Assembly: GCA_016903675.1 (NCBI GenBank)
Contig: JADQBA010000027.1
Coordinates: 12,006 to 76,005, forward strand
DNA: 64,000 nt
Source: Stigonema ocellatum SAG 48.90 = DSM 106950
GTDB lineage: Bacteria; Cyanobacteriota; Cyanobacteriia; Cyanobacteriales; Nostocaceae
Direction of reading: 5' to 3'
Under the pieces are notes generated by a model that did not search any database, had not been told where the DNA came from, and saw nothing but the letters and a program-made list of their open reading frames with translations. Shown piece by piece: positions 43,381 to 51,310 of this stretch. The position numbers were made by a program, and so were the translations under genes. Numbering within the stretch: the first letter of the stretch is position 1; every line of letters starts with the position of its first letter.

Positions 43381-44799
43381 TTATGCCCAAAAAGGGAGAT
43401 AGCGAGCATAGCGGGTAGAGGTTGATTCGGATTCGTCTGCCTTGACCAAGCCAGCTTCTTTGGTAGCTCCTATAATTAGAGAAACGGTTGCTGTCCTTGA
43501 CTCACTTAGACGAAACCGCTCCCTTAGGGTTTGGTTAGACATGCGTTGATTGCTGACGTACAACAGGCAACAATGCTGGTAGCAGGCTCGAATTCGGTCT
43601 GGTTTGCTCATATCGGCAAAATCTTGATGGGCAAACAGTACTGCTGTTGTGCGTGTCTCACCCACTCGGAAGTCTGGTGCGGGTAGTTGAAACACCTCTG
43701 CTTCACTTACAACTTTGTCAATGCCACTGCCTTTTTCTTCACAGATGCCGAAACGTCGCATTAGGTCGGCGAGTTGTTCGTTGCGGGAGCGATATTCATC
43801 AATAAAGCGCTCCACCTTAATGGGCGGGATGCCGGGATTAGATATCTCAATGCGATCGCAATACATCTCGATCATTACTGAAGCGCCCGTCGCTAGAAAA
43901 TCCTGATGCACTAAAGCATTAGCAATAAGTTCTCGTAAAGCCTGTTTCGGGAACATTTTTACTTCTTCCCGCACAACTTCCTCTATAAAGCGATTTTGCG
44001 GTGCTGCTGAGTGGACAAAATCCACTAACCCCTCAAAGCCAACGGCATATCCTCGGGTTCCCATCTTGTCATCACGGGTTTGCAGCTTGTTGATACCTTC
44101 GTAGATCACGACACGGGGTGCTTTACGAGCCAATGCAGAGGAAAAAGCATTCAGTTTTTTCGCCAAAAGGACAGCGGCTAGGTTGGTAATTCTCCAACTC
44201 TGTGTTGTCTGTTGGATTAAATCTTGGCTCTGCAATCTTTCTAGGACAGCATCGCGATTGGTGGGGTAGGGGATGCCTAATAGTTCAAAGTAGCTCTGAG
44301 TATCGAGGAGGGCGATTACATCGTCAGGGCTAGCGTCAGATCGGGCGGGTTGGGAAAACCAATCTTGTTGGTCTTCAGCAAAAATGCTCTTGAGTACATC
44401 TGGCGTCATCGGCACTAGATCTTCTCCCGCTCTCATTAGGTAGGCTCCATCAAAGGCTAATGGTTGCCCGACGGGACGGGTTGGCACTTCAAAAACTAGC
44501 ACTCGCCCATCAGGATGCTGCAATTCTGTAGCGTCTACTCGAAACCTGAGTTTCTCTACAATGCGGGCTTTGATCTCGTTGAGGGCGATTGGGGATGGAA
44601 AAGCTTGGGAACCTACGACTCGACGCGGGGGCTTGTCAGTTACGCCCAAAACCAGATATCCACCGCCTTCGTTGGCTAGAGCTACACAGTACCGAAACAA
44701 TTTGGTTGTATCAAACTGTTGTTTGGCTTCTTTGAATTCTAGCCGTTCTGTTTCTGCGGGTGCATTCAGCCATTTTTCAAGCTTTTCAAGCGTAATCAT
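43381..44799 (-). CDS. AlbA_2-domain ATP-binding protein
   Basis: The 472-residue protein starts MITLEKLEKWLNAPAETERL. It has an AlbA_2/Schlafen-like DNA-binding domain (EFKEAK, ANEGGGYLVLGV), a GHKL-type ATP-binding part (LRELIANALVHQDF, RIEISNPGIPP, GICEEKGSGIDK) and a C-terminal winged helix (MSNQTLRERFRLSESRTATVS). Such proteins often sit beside type I restriction genes. The frame is open upstream to 44865, but those 22 codons are an HsdS remnant, so the start is ATG 44799. Confidence 0.85.
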   Translation of the reverse strand: MITLEKLEKWLNAPAETERLEFKEAKQQFDTTKLFRYCVALANEGGGYLVLGVTDKPPRRVVGSQAFPSPIALNEIKARIVEKLRFRVDATELQHPDGRVLVFEVPTRPVGQPLAFDGAYLMRAGEDLVPMTPDVLKSIFAEDQQDWFSQPARSDASPDDVIALLDTQSYFELLGIPYPTNRDAVLERLQSQDLIQQTTQSWRITNLAAVLLAKKLNAFSSALARKAPRVVIYEGINKLQTRDDKMGTRGYAVGFEGLVDFVHSAAPQNRFIEEVVREEVKMFPKQALRELIANALVHQDFLATGASVMIEMYCDRIEISNPGIPPIKVERFIDEYRSRNEQLADLMRRFGICEEKGSGIDKVVSEAEVFQLPAPDFRVGETRTTAVLFAHQDFADMSKPDRIRACYQHCCLLYVSNQRMSNQTLRERFRLSESRTATVSLIIGATKEAGLVKADESESTSTRYARYLPFWA

Positions 44800-44816
44800 G
44801 CAGCACTTACCTGTTT

Positions 44817-44886
44817 TGGCGATCGCCCTATCAATCCCCTCAAACGCCTCATCCAAAATCGCCACAATCCGCTTTTGTTCAGAAAG
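44817..44886 (-). pseudogene. hsdS: remnant of a type I restriction specificity subunit (HsdS)
   Basis: The translation LSEQKRIVAILDEAFEGIDR then AIAKTG is a hallmark of HsdS: the end of a target recognition domain and start of the conserved coiled spacer. Only about 24 codons remain, abutting the AlbA_2 gene downstream and the 135-residue hypothetical upstream. Confidence 0.85.
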
Positions 44887-45178
44887 CGTTACCAGGTAAG
44901 GCTTTTCTCATAATAAAGCATTGTACTGTACCACCTACAGCATAAACAGCATCATAGCCAATTCGTTCCGTCCAAATCACTGCATCAGGTTGTTTTGCTT
45001 GCAAGCGATGACAAGCTACAAGTAGATCGTTATCAATTTCGTAATCACCAGTGTTGATATTAATTGAGATAATTCTGCCAATATTTTCTGCTGTCTCGAC
45101 TTGAACACGGATTACTTTTTCATAAATTTCTCCGCCACGCTTTGCAATTTCTTCTTTACTGAGTTGGGAGTTAGGCAT
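44879..45178 (-). CDS. conserved cyanobacterial hypothetical protein, ~99 aa
   Basis: It starts MPNSQLSKEEIAKRGGEIYE and contains NIGRIISININTGDYEIDND and ERIGYDAVYAVGG, which I remember as a common small cyanobacterial family of unknown role, sometimes paired with toxins. GAGGAGG lies 8 nt before this ATG. The frame extends to 45286, but the added N-terminus has no such signal. The last residues (MRKALPGNAF) come from the adjoining hsdS remnant, so the natural C-terminus is lost or changed. Confidence 0.65.
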   Translation of the reverse strand: MPNSQLSKEEIAKRGGEIYEKVIRVQVETAENIGRIISININTGDYEIDNDLLVACHRLQAKQPDAVIWTERIGYDAVYAVGGTVQCFIMRKALPGNAF

Positions 45179-45285
45179 ATCAGTAACCTCCTCATTTAAG
45201 TTTCTATCTTTCTTTGTATATAGTAAATCATATTCATAATACACTCCTGCCCCCTTTTCCCCTTTCCCCCTGCCCAGCATGAACA

Positions 45286-46229
45286 CTGAACACCGCTCGT
45301 ATCCAAAATACCCTAGAAACCTTCTTTCAAGATTCTGCCCTTTGGTCGCACCCCGGACGGCGGATTGTGTTTTGGTACGATCCTGACCAACAATTTGCCA
45401 GTAGCTTCAATGAACTCCAACTCGAAGGCGTAGAGAAACTTCAACTCGCTGATACTCCCTTTACCGTCAAACCTGCAAGCGATGGGCATTTCTCCCGATA
45501 GCGACGAACGAGGATTACTCCTGGCCATGCTTTCCGTCCTCGCAGGCTTAAAAGTACCCGATGCAGGTAGACTGATTCGGCGGGTGTTGTTGGGAGGGTT
45601 ATTAGAATCTGATAATGTTCTCTGGTCTGATATTGAGCGTTTTGTATCAAAAGAAGCCTTCTGGGAGGTAGTCCAAGAACACACTGACTTGGACAAGCAA
45701 AACCCCAGCTTAAATAAATTATTCGTGCAGTTGCTCATCACCCATTTTGCACAATCACTGCACGGTGCTATCCCATCTCAGCTAGCAAACCAAGTTATCA
45801 CCCCTAAACAACGGGCTTACGCCTTCATCGACCAGTGGACGCGTGACCAGCAAGATTCTCCAGGCTGGAAAACCCTAAGCAATGAAGTGGCAGACCAATT
45901 ACATATACTTGATGCTTTAGAGATTTTAGAGCCAGAAGTTTTATTTGAAGCAGCCAGTTTTGAGGTTGTAGACCAAGTATTCATTTGCGCCTGCGTTAAA
46001 ATATTGCGCACGCAAATTTGGCAACCAACAGTGGAACTCACCCCTTGGCGAACTTGGTTACAGGCGCGTCACACTCTGATTTGGTTTCCTAAATACGAGA
46101 AGATTTATCAAGCAATGGATGCTGCGATCGCTATGTTGGAATTCAAACAGCAATATATAGCAGGATTCCGCCAGCCAGCCCCAGCCTTATTTAAAGCCTA
46201 CGCCAGCTTTCTCAAACAGACGGTAAGCT
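45286..46229 (+). pseudogene. pglZ: BREX alkaline-phosphatase-family protein PglZ, broken
   Basis: The first part (45286-45501) reads RIQNTLETFFQDSALWSHPG then RRIVFWYDPDQQFASSF and GVEKLQLADTPFTVKPAS, the N-terminus of BREX PglZ. A frame change near 45485 leads to SPDSDERGLLLAMLSVLAGL and some 230 further PglZ residues, to about YASFLKQT. From memory of the family, some 70-80 residues are missing at the frame change, and the C-terminal phosphatase part is gone. At the start, GAACACT/GAACACC is duplicated (7 nt), putting the natural ATG out of frame. Confidence 0.8.
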
Positions 46230-46623
46230 ATTGTAATCCAATAATGCTGTGGAAAAAATTACGCTATTTCGTGGTTTGATGACTTCCGGTAAAAAGTCCA
46301 GATCTATTTTGCGATCAATTGGAATGAGGGCTGTACGTTTGCTCATTTTTGAAAAGTTAATGCTCTGCAAGATATCAAGTCATATCATTAAAAAATTCCG
46401 TACCGTACGTAGAGACAATAGGAGTTTACTGTAGCTAATATAGTTTGTTATATCACGTACCACAACATTTCCTGTGGTGAGTTTTAACGGAAAGAACACA
46501 TGCGTCAGTCGCCAGAATTCAGCTTGGGTATTCTGTGCGACTGGCGGACTCGTCTTGGGGTTTAAATCCCCAACGAAAATGATTCTGACTCCTGACTCCT
46601 GACTTCTTCTTTAATTATCTTTA
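46230..46623. other. gene-free region before the GIY-YIG-ParA gene
   Basis: Holds the left copy (46234-46276) of a 43-bp repeat also at 49014-49056. A hairpin near 46503-46547 (AGTCGCCAG ... CTGGCG) and TTGGGG TTTAAAT CCCCAA at about 46554 lie upstream of the ParA gene and may be operator or terminator sites. Confidence 0.5.
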
Positions 46624-47847
46624 ATGGATATTGAGTTATCAGAACTTCCTAGCGTTTCCTTAAATGCTCGGCAATATTTACCCGCTTGTTCAGCCATCTA
46701 TATGGTGATTGATTCGCTTAATCAAGTACTGTATGTAGGAAAAGCATCTAACTTACAAATAAGATGGCAAAGGCATCATCGTCTTGAACAATTAAATGAC
46801 ATTGATAAAAAAATGTTCGTTCGGATTGCTTGGTTGGTTTGTGAGCAAAATCAGCTAGATAAATTAGAAGTTGATTTCATAGCAAAGTATTCTCCTCTAC
46901 TAAACAATACGCCAGTTACCAAGGAAAAGGAAAAATGGAAATCTGAGATGATAAACATGACAACTGTAATAAGCATTATCAATTTAAAAGGTGGTGTAGG
47001 CAAAACGACGACAACCATTCAACTTGCAGAGTGTCTTGCCAGTGAGTTTAGCAAAAGGGTTTTAGTGATAGACCTAGACCCTCAAACTAACGCGACCGTT
47101 GCACTTATTGGCGAAGAAAGTTGGGAGGAATTAGACCAACAGAAACAAACTCTATTCCATCTTTTTAACGATAAACTCGAAGGAACATCTTTTTTCAATA
47201 TTGATAATGCCATTCAACCTTGTGTATCTAATTTGAAACTGAGCTATTTAAGTTTACTGTCTTCAAGTATCAAATTTATCGACATCCAAGACCGTATTTC
47301 AGAAATTTCTCACAAATCGAACTATTGTATAAACCCAATGGAGGTACTGAAAACAGGAATTCATTCTCAACTAAAAAACTATGATTACGTTTTTATTGAC
47401 TGCCCTCCTAATCTTGGATTTATTACAATAAATGGAATTGAAATTAGTGATTACTTTTTAATTCCAACCATTCCTGATACACTTTCCACCTATGGAATTC
47501 CTCAAGTTGTCAAGACTATTTATAACTTTAAAAAAGACCGTAATCTGCCAATTGAATGTTTGGGGCTTATAATGACAAAATACTCTTCCAATTCAAATGC
47601 ACATAGACGAGGAAAGAATGAACTCTCAGCACGCTTTGCCAAAATATTTCAAGAACTTCATATTCCTCAATCTCCAGTGTTTGAAACAGTGATACCACAG
47701 GCAAATGCAACAGCAGAAGCAATGGAATTTGGGGCAAATATAAGTACTTTTAGACAAAAGTATGGTCGTTCAAAGTGTGGCGATCGCTATTTATATGAGT
47801 ACGTCATTAATTTAGCAAATGAGTTTATAAAACATGTCATAAATTGA
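46624..47847 (+). CDS. GIY-YIG nuclease-ParA ATPase fusion
   Basis: Residues 20-95 form a GIY-YIG nuclease: AIYMV (Tyr26), LYVGKA (Tyr37-Gly39), Arg47, Glu82 and Asn94, so the catalytic set looks complete. Residues 113-407 are a ParA/Soj ATPase with deviant Walker A KGGVGKTT (122-129), VIDLDPQTNATVAL, and YDYVFIDCPPNLGF. An ATG at residue 112 could start a ParA-only form. The small gene 16 bp downstream is probably its partner. ParA proteins move plasmids or large complexes; with a nuclease attached, partition plus cutting or nicking is possible, but unknown. Confidence 0.85.
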   Translation: MDIELSELPSVSLNARQYLPACSAIYMVIDSLNQVLYVGKASNLQIRWQRHHRLEQLNDIDKKMFVRIAWLVCEQNQLDKLEVDFIAKYSPLLNNTPVTKEKEKWKSEMINMTTVISIINLKGGVGKTTTTIQLAECLASEFSKRVLVIDLDPQTNATVALIGEESWEELDQQKQTLFHLFNDKLEGTSFFNIDNAIQPCVSNLKLSYLSLLSSSIKFIDIQDRISEISHKSNYCINPMEVLKTGIHSQLKNYDYVFIDCPPNLGFITINGIEISDYFLIPTIPDTLSTYGIPQVVKTIYNFKKDRNLPIECLGLIMTKYSSNSNAHRRGKNELSARFAKIFQELHIPQSPVFETVIPQANATAEAMEFGANISTFRQKYGRSKCGDRYLYEYVINLANEFIKHVIN

Positions 47848-47863
47848 ATCTGAACAGGAAGAT

Positions 47864-48400
47864 TTGCAGGAAGTTCCTATTACCAACACATCTCTACAAG
47901 ATTGCACGCAGGCTCAGCTAGAGTTAATTGTTATGACCACCGACGATCCAACAAGTCAACGCATAGAAACGCTCCCATCTTCTCAAAAGTCGCCTTTGAC
48001 TTTAGAAATGATATACCGCGAACTGATGCTTTTCCGGAAGGACATGCAAGAGAGTATGGAGAAGCTTCAAGTCTCTATAGAATCTCTTAGAGAGGAAATG
48101 ACAGACCGAAAAAGAAAAGAAACACAGACGAGTGACTCACCTAGTAAAACACCTGAAAACAAGCAACCTAGAACTAAAAAGCTCGATTTTAATGCTGTAG
48201 CTTACTTGCAGGAGCATGGCGAGGATGCTCTGCGCTTAGAACTTGAAAACAAGGCTAACAGCGAGATTACACAGATCGGTCGTTCGGTGGGTATCAAAAG
48301 AGGAAGAGACTCGAAAAGTATTGAACGTGAGGAGATGATACAAGAGGTTATTTTAAATGCTAAGCGTCGATTGAGTGCGGGTTCAGTTTTTCTAAAATGA
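47864..48400 (+). CDS. partner of the nuclease-ParA: coiled coil plus SAP/Rho_N-like tail
   Basis: The 178-residue protein has an N-terminal acidic/Thr-rich region, a coiled-coil segment (MIYRELMLFRKDMQESMEKL ... SLREEMTDRKRK, about 70-105), a charged linker and a C-terminal helical domain (NSEITQIGRSVGIKRGRDSKSIERE) like the DNA-binding Rho_N/SAP folds. It starts at TTG 47864 or ATG 47933; the reading frame is open back to an ATT just before the ParA stop. The layout (dimerising coil plus DNA-binding end) fits a centromere-binding ParB-like partner. Last codons are about 17 bp from the brxA relic. Confidence 0.6.
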   Translation: MQEVPITNTSLQDCTQAQLELIVMTTDDPTSQRIETLPSSQKSPLTLEMIYRELMLFRKDMQESMEKLQVSIESLREEMTDRKRKETQTSDSPSKTPENKQPRTKKLDFNAVAYLQEHGEDALRLELENKANSEITQIGRSVGIKRGRDSKSIEREEMIQEVILNAKRRLSAGSVFLK

Positions 48401-48416
48401 GACGGTAGCGACGTAA

Positions 48417-48738
48417 TCGCAGAAATCATCCGAATCCCTAGAGCGTCACTGATTGCTAGAAAATCAAGAAAGCTAGCAGATCTATAGTTTTTCTCTTCGT
48501 ATGCCTTTATTTGTTCTTCTGTGCGATCGCATAAGAATGCAAGATGAAAGCGCTTGAGTATAGTTTGCAGCGCACGCTCACGAGATACTTTGGAGCGCAT
48601 TTGAAACAAGTCTTCTACCAATACCCGTTGCCGAATATCCTCATAGGTTGCACCAAGGTGCATCAGTTCAGCAACTGTCACGGTTTCAGTCAGAACAAAA
48701 GCATTGTTAGTACGAGCAGCATAAGCTGTTTCGGTCAT
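48417..48738 (-). pseudogene. brxA: BREX protein BrxA (DUF1819), 3'-truncated
   Basis: The translation starts MTETAYAARTNNAFVLTETV and continues AELMHLGATYEDIRQRVLVE then DLFQMRSKVSRERALQTIL, the N-terminal pattern of DUF1819/BrxA. Only about 105 residues remain; after ISDALGIRM the frame runs into the 3' end of the nuclease-ParA partner gene. It faces the opposite way to the pglZ and brxB relics, so the locus has been rearranged. Confidence 0.7.
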
Positions 48739-48803
48739 AGTAGGAATAAAAATACAGGTAGACAAGAAACTTTCTCAAACAGACGGTAAGTTTTTTTAAA
48801 AGG

Positions 48804-48977
48804 GAACTCTTAACAGGGAAATCCCCATAATTAAAATTAGGGGATTTGAATAATGACGCATTGAAACATCGTGGCTTACGCCATCTCGTTTCAAATATTT
48901 TTATCTTTTTTCATAAATAAATTTAGGGGCTTTCAACCCTATATTCGGGGCTAATTCAATCTTGCTGTTAAGAGTTC
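48804..48977. mobile_element. small MITE-like element with GAACTCTTAACAG ends
   Basis: Perfect 13-bp complementary ends (GAACTCTTAACAG and CTGTTAAGAGTTC) enclose about 150 bp with GGGGATTT/AAATCCCC pieces and no gene. The element sits between the two parts of the duplicated sequence seen at 46207-46276. Confidence 0.6.
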
Positions 48978-49056
48978 ACTGGTCCCTTGTTCCCGCTCCC
49001 GTTGCGGGCTTGGTAATCCAATAATGCTGTGGAAAAAGCTACGCTATTTCGTGGTT

Positions 49057-49321
49057 GGCGTTGCTGAATCACGGTATGAATTTACCTCACGCAAAGTCAA
49101 GGCTCTCAGTGCGCCGGCTTCCGGCGATCTGAACTGCCGCGCAAAGGCAAGGCTCTCAATGCGCCGGCCTCCGATTCGTCAGAGCGCCGGCTTCCGGCGA
49201 TCTGAACTTCTCCCAAGGGGAGACGCGAAGCGCGAACGGTGGGCGATCTGAACTGCCGCGCAAAGAGAAAAAGTTTTAAAATACCCCATTTTTTCATTTC
49301 ATACTTCAATTCAGCAACGCC
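49057..49321. mobile_element. 265-bp repeat element with GGCGTTGCTGAAT ends
   Basis: The ends GGCGTTGCTGAATC... and ...ATTCAGCAACGCC are complementary for 13 bp and more loosely beyond (GTATGAA / TTCATAC). Inside, GCGCCGGCTTCCGGCGATCT with GAACTGCCGCGCAAAG is repeated about three times. A partial copy is at 10320-10406. It has cut into the WYL regulator relic. Confidence 0.7.
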
Positions 49322-49323
49322 GC

Positions 49324-49425
49324 TTTTGGTTTATAACAGAGGTATTGCGGTATGGAAAAGATTGTGAGGTTGTTTTGCCTGAAAGTGTGCGTAATTGGCT
49401 AAGAGGATGTTTGAAAAGTCCTTAG
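49324..49425 (+). pseudogene. C-terminal fragment of a WYL-domain regulator
   Basis: About 33 codons read FITEVLRYGKDCEVVLPESV then RNWLRGCLKSP, which is how WYL-domain transcription factors end (L-x-x-G-x-x-CEVLEP-x-x-LR). WYL regulators are common companions of BREX loci. The rest of the gene is cut off by the repeat element on its left. Confidence 0.6.
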
Positions 49426-49439
49426 TGATCTATCAAATA

Positions 49440-49562
49440 CTTTTAGATCCCCCTAAATCCCCCTTAAAAAGGGGGACTTTGATTCCAGTTCCCCCTAAAT
49501 CCCCCTTAAAAAGTGGGACTTTGATTCCAGTTCCCCCCTTTTTAAGGGGGGTTAGGGGGGAT
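49440..49562. repeat. CCCCCTTAAAAAGGGGG repeat array
   Basis: Two direct copies of a ~55-bp unit (TAAATCCCCCTTAAAAAG(G/T)GGGACTTTGATTCCAGTT-like) are followed by an inverted half (CCCCCTTTTTAAGGGGGGTTAGGGGGGATC). The same core is inside the MITE at 41880. Confidence 0.75.
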
Positions 49563-49825
49563 CAATAAGTGTTCAGATACCGCCAACAACTTTTCAAACA
49601 ACCTCTAAAGCAGGAGTTTACCTCTCTGTGTAAACAGTACGGCTTAGTACTGCATTTCATAAATTCGGATCATAAAAAAAGGCTTGTAGTTGCGCAAAGA
49701 GCGCTCTGGTGCAACTACGAACCTAACACTATGAATTTATGCAATTTTGTACTTAGAGCTTTCAAGAATTAATTTCACTTTTGTGTCAGACCAAGATTAA
49801 ACCAACCAAGGAGGCTAGAAAAAAG

Positions 49826-50056
49826 ATGAATACTGCTCAATTAATAACGAATGGTGATAAGCAAACAGTGATTTTACCCAAGGAATTCCAGCTTCAAGGG
49901 ACAGAAGTTTACATCAAAAAAATAGGTAATGTCGTTGTTTTAATTTCCAAGGAAAATCCTTGGCAAACATTATTTGATAGCTTAAATCTCTTCTCGGATG
50001 ATTTTATGTCAACTAGAGAACAGCTAGATTTAGAGGTGAGAGAGGCACTGGAATGA
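49826..50056 (+). CDS. vapB: VapB-type antitoxin
   Basis: It starts MNTAQLITNGDKQTVILPKE, an AbrB/SpoVT-like swapped-hairpin DNA-binding domain, and ends with a tail that should bind the toxin (WQTLFDSLNLFSDDFMSTRE). AAGGAGG lies 11 nt upstream of this ATG, so the in-frame codons from 49781 are not used. It overlaps the toxin gene by 4 bp (ATGA), the usual arrangement that couples translation. It should repress its own promoter. Confidence 0.92.
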   Translation: MNTAQLITNGDKQTVILPKEFQLQGTEVYIKKIGNVVVLISKENPWQTLFDSLNLFSDDFMSTREQLDLEVREALE

Positions 50057-50454
50057 GATTTTTGCTTGATACAAATACGTGCATCTACATTATCAAATCC
50101 AAGCCACCCCAAGTATTCGAGAGATTTCAGAAACTTGAGATTTTTGATGTAGGTGTTTCATCAATTACTGTTGCAGAACTGGAATACGGCGTTTACAAAA
50201 GCCAACGCCAAGAGCAAAACAGAGTAGCACTTTCTCAATTTTTAATTCCTTTAGAAATTCTACCTTTTGATGAACGAGCAACACAAACCTATGGCAGAAT
50301 TCGAGCAGAATTAGAACGCAAAGGAATTGTCATTGGCTCAATGGATATGCTGATAGCATCCCATGCAATTAGTCTTAGTTTGACACTGATAACTAATAAT
50401 GTGAGAGAGTTGTCACGCATTCCAGGGTTAGTGTTAGAAAATTGGGTAGATTAA
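50053..50454 (+). CDS. vapC: VapC PIN-domain ribonuclease toxin
   Basis: The 133-residue toxin has all PIN acidic residues: MRFLLDTNTCIYIIK (Asp6), SSITVAELEYGV (Glu), IGSMDMLIASHAI (Asp) and NNVRELSRIPGL (Asn). It cleaves RNA, often initiator tRNA, when not bound by VapB. It overlaps vapB upstream; its stop overlaps by 4 bp the end of the convergent yhaV. Confidence 0.94.
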   Translation: MRFLLDTNTCIYIIKSKPPQVFERFQKLEIFDVGVSSITVAELEYGVYKSQRQEQNRVALSQFLIPLEILPFDERATQTYGRIRAELERKGIVIGSMDMLIASHAISLSLTLITNNVRELSRIPGLVLENWVD

Positions 50455-50975
50455 TCTACGAGCGCAATTGGTACAGATGTGATTCTGTTTACCTCGGCTT
50501 TCTCTAAACGATTAGTTTCACCTTTTGCCTCTTCAAGTAAGGCACTCCAATCGTCTGGAGGGTGACCACTTTTAAGCATTTTCTTAAAAACTCGATAAGC
50601 ATCTGTGCTACTTTCGTAGGCTCGCTTAGAGGTCTCATCGTTAACCCAAACGAAAACAATGATTTTGCTCTCTTGATGATACCGAAAAAACAGTCGGTAC
50701 TGTTGAAAAAATGTAGCTCTAAACCAATGCTTATAATCATCACCAAGCGTAGTGCCTTGACGATAATCGCCACGTGTTGGATCTTGAGGAATAATATCAA
50801 ATGCCAGCTTTGCTATGGCAGCTAGACGCTTTGTAGCGTTTTTTCTTTTGTAGTCGTTGGGATACTTCTGACGCAAATGTTCAACCTGCACCAGAAGTTC
50901 TTCAAACTGGTTCAGGAAGAGAGGATGGGCAAATATGTTCCACTCATTAATGACTAGCGGCTGAGTTCCAGGCAA
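50451..50975 (-). CDS. yhaV: YhaV-family toxin
   Basis: The 174-residue protein follows YhaV: LVINEWNIFAHPLFLNQFEEL at the start, then IPQDPTRGDYRQGTTLGDDYKHWFRA and RLFFRYHQESKIIVFVWVNDE and DAYRVFKKMLKSGHPPDDW. YhaV is a ribosome-dependent RelE-like ribonuclease. The start is probably TTG at 50975, just after the prlF stop, with GAGGATGAG as ribosome binding site; no ATG fits the frame. It is the second gene of the prlF-yhaV operon. Confidence 0.93.
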   Translation of the reverse strand: MPGTQPLVINEWNIFAHPLFLNQFEELLVQVEHLRQKYPNDYKRKNATKRLAAIAKLAFDIIPQDPTRGDYRQGTTLGDDYKHWFRATFFQQYRLFFRYHQESKIIVFVWVNDETSKRAYESSTDAYRVFKKMLKSGHPPDDWSALLEEAKGETNRLEKAEVNRITSVPIALVD

Positions 50976-50977
50976 AT

Positions 50978-51310
50978 TTACTCATCCTCATCAAACAATG
51001 GTGCATCAAGCTCAAAATCAACTTCAGCAACCAATGATTGAACATGGCTAACTAAATCAGAGCTCAACGCTTGTAAATGCTGAGGATTCTTTGCAATATC
51101 TTGTGCGAGAAAATTCAGAAACTGCCCAAGTATAGGATCGCTCTGGGTCTGGTCAGCGCGAGAAATCACTACCTCGCCGTTGGACTGGACGGTGTAGCGG
51201 ATTTTATCGCGCTTATTCAAGCCAAGGATTTTGCGAATGGAATCAGGGATTGTAGTCTGATAACGATCCGTAAGGGTAGATTCTGAGCTAGTGGTTGTTG
51301 TTACAGCCAT
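50978..51310 (-). CDS. prlF: PrlF (SohA) antitoxin
   Basis: The 110-residue protein has an AbrB-like DNA-binding domain (SESTLTDRYQTTIPDSIRKI then GLNKRDKIRYTVQSNGEVVISR) and an acidic C-terminal tail (VDFELDAPLFDEDE) for holding YhaV. It probably represses the operon with YhaV as co-repressor. Its stop is 2 bp from the toxin start, giving coupled translation. Confidence 0.92.
   Translation of the reverse strand: MAVTTTTSSESTLTDRYQTTIPDSIRKILGLNKRDKIRYTVQSNGEVVISRADQTQSDPILGQFLNFLAQDIAKNPQHLQALSSDLVSHVQSLVAEVDFELDAPLFDEDE

Noticed and set aside
45313..45741. Minus-strand ORFs opposite pglZ
   Set aside because: The plus strand gives clear PglZ similarity in two frames; the minus frames give none.
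46249..46434. Plus-strand ORF after the pglZ relic
   Set aside because: No similarity to PglZ or other proteins, and it starts inside a duplicated 43-bp sequence.
49569..49772. Plus-strand 67-residue ORF before vapB
   Set aside because: It covers a GTAGTTGCGCAAAGAGCGC...GCAACTACGAA inverted repeat and has no family or start signal.
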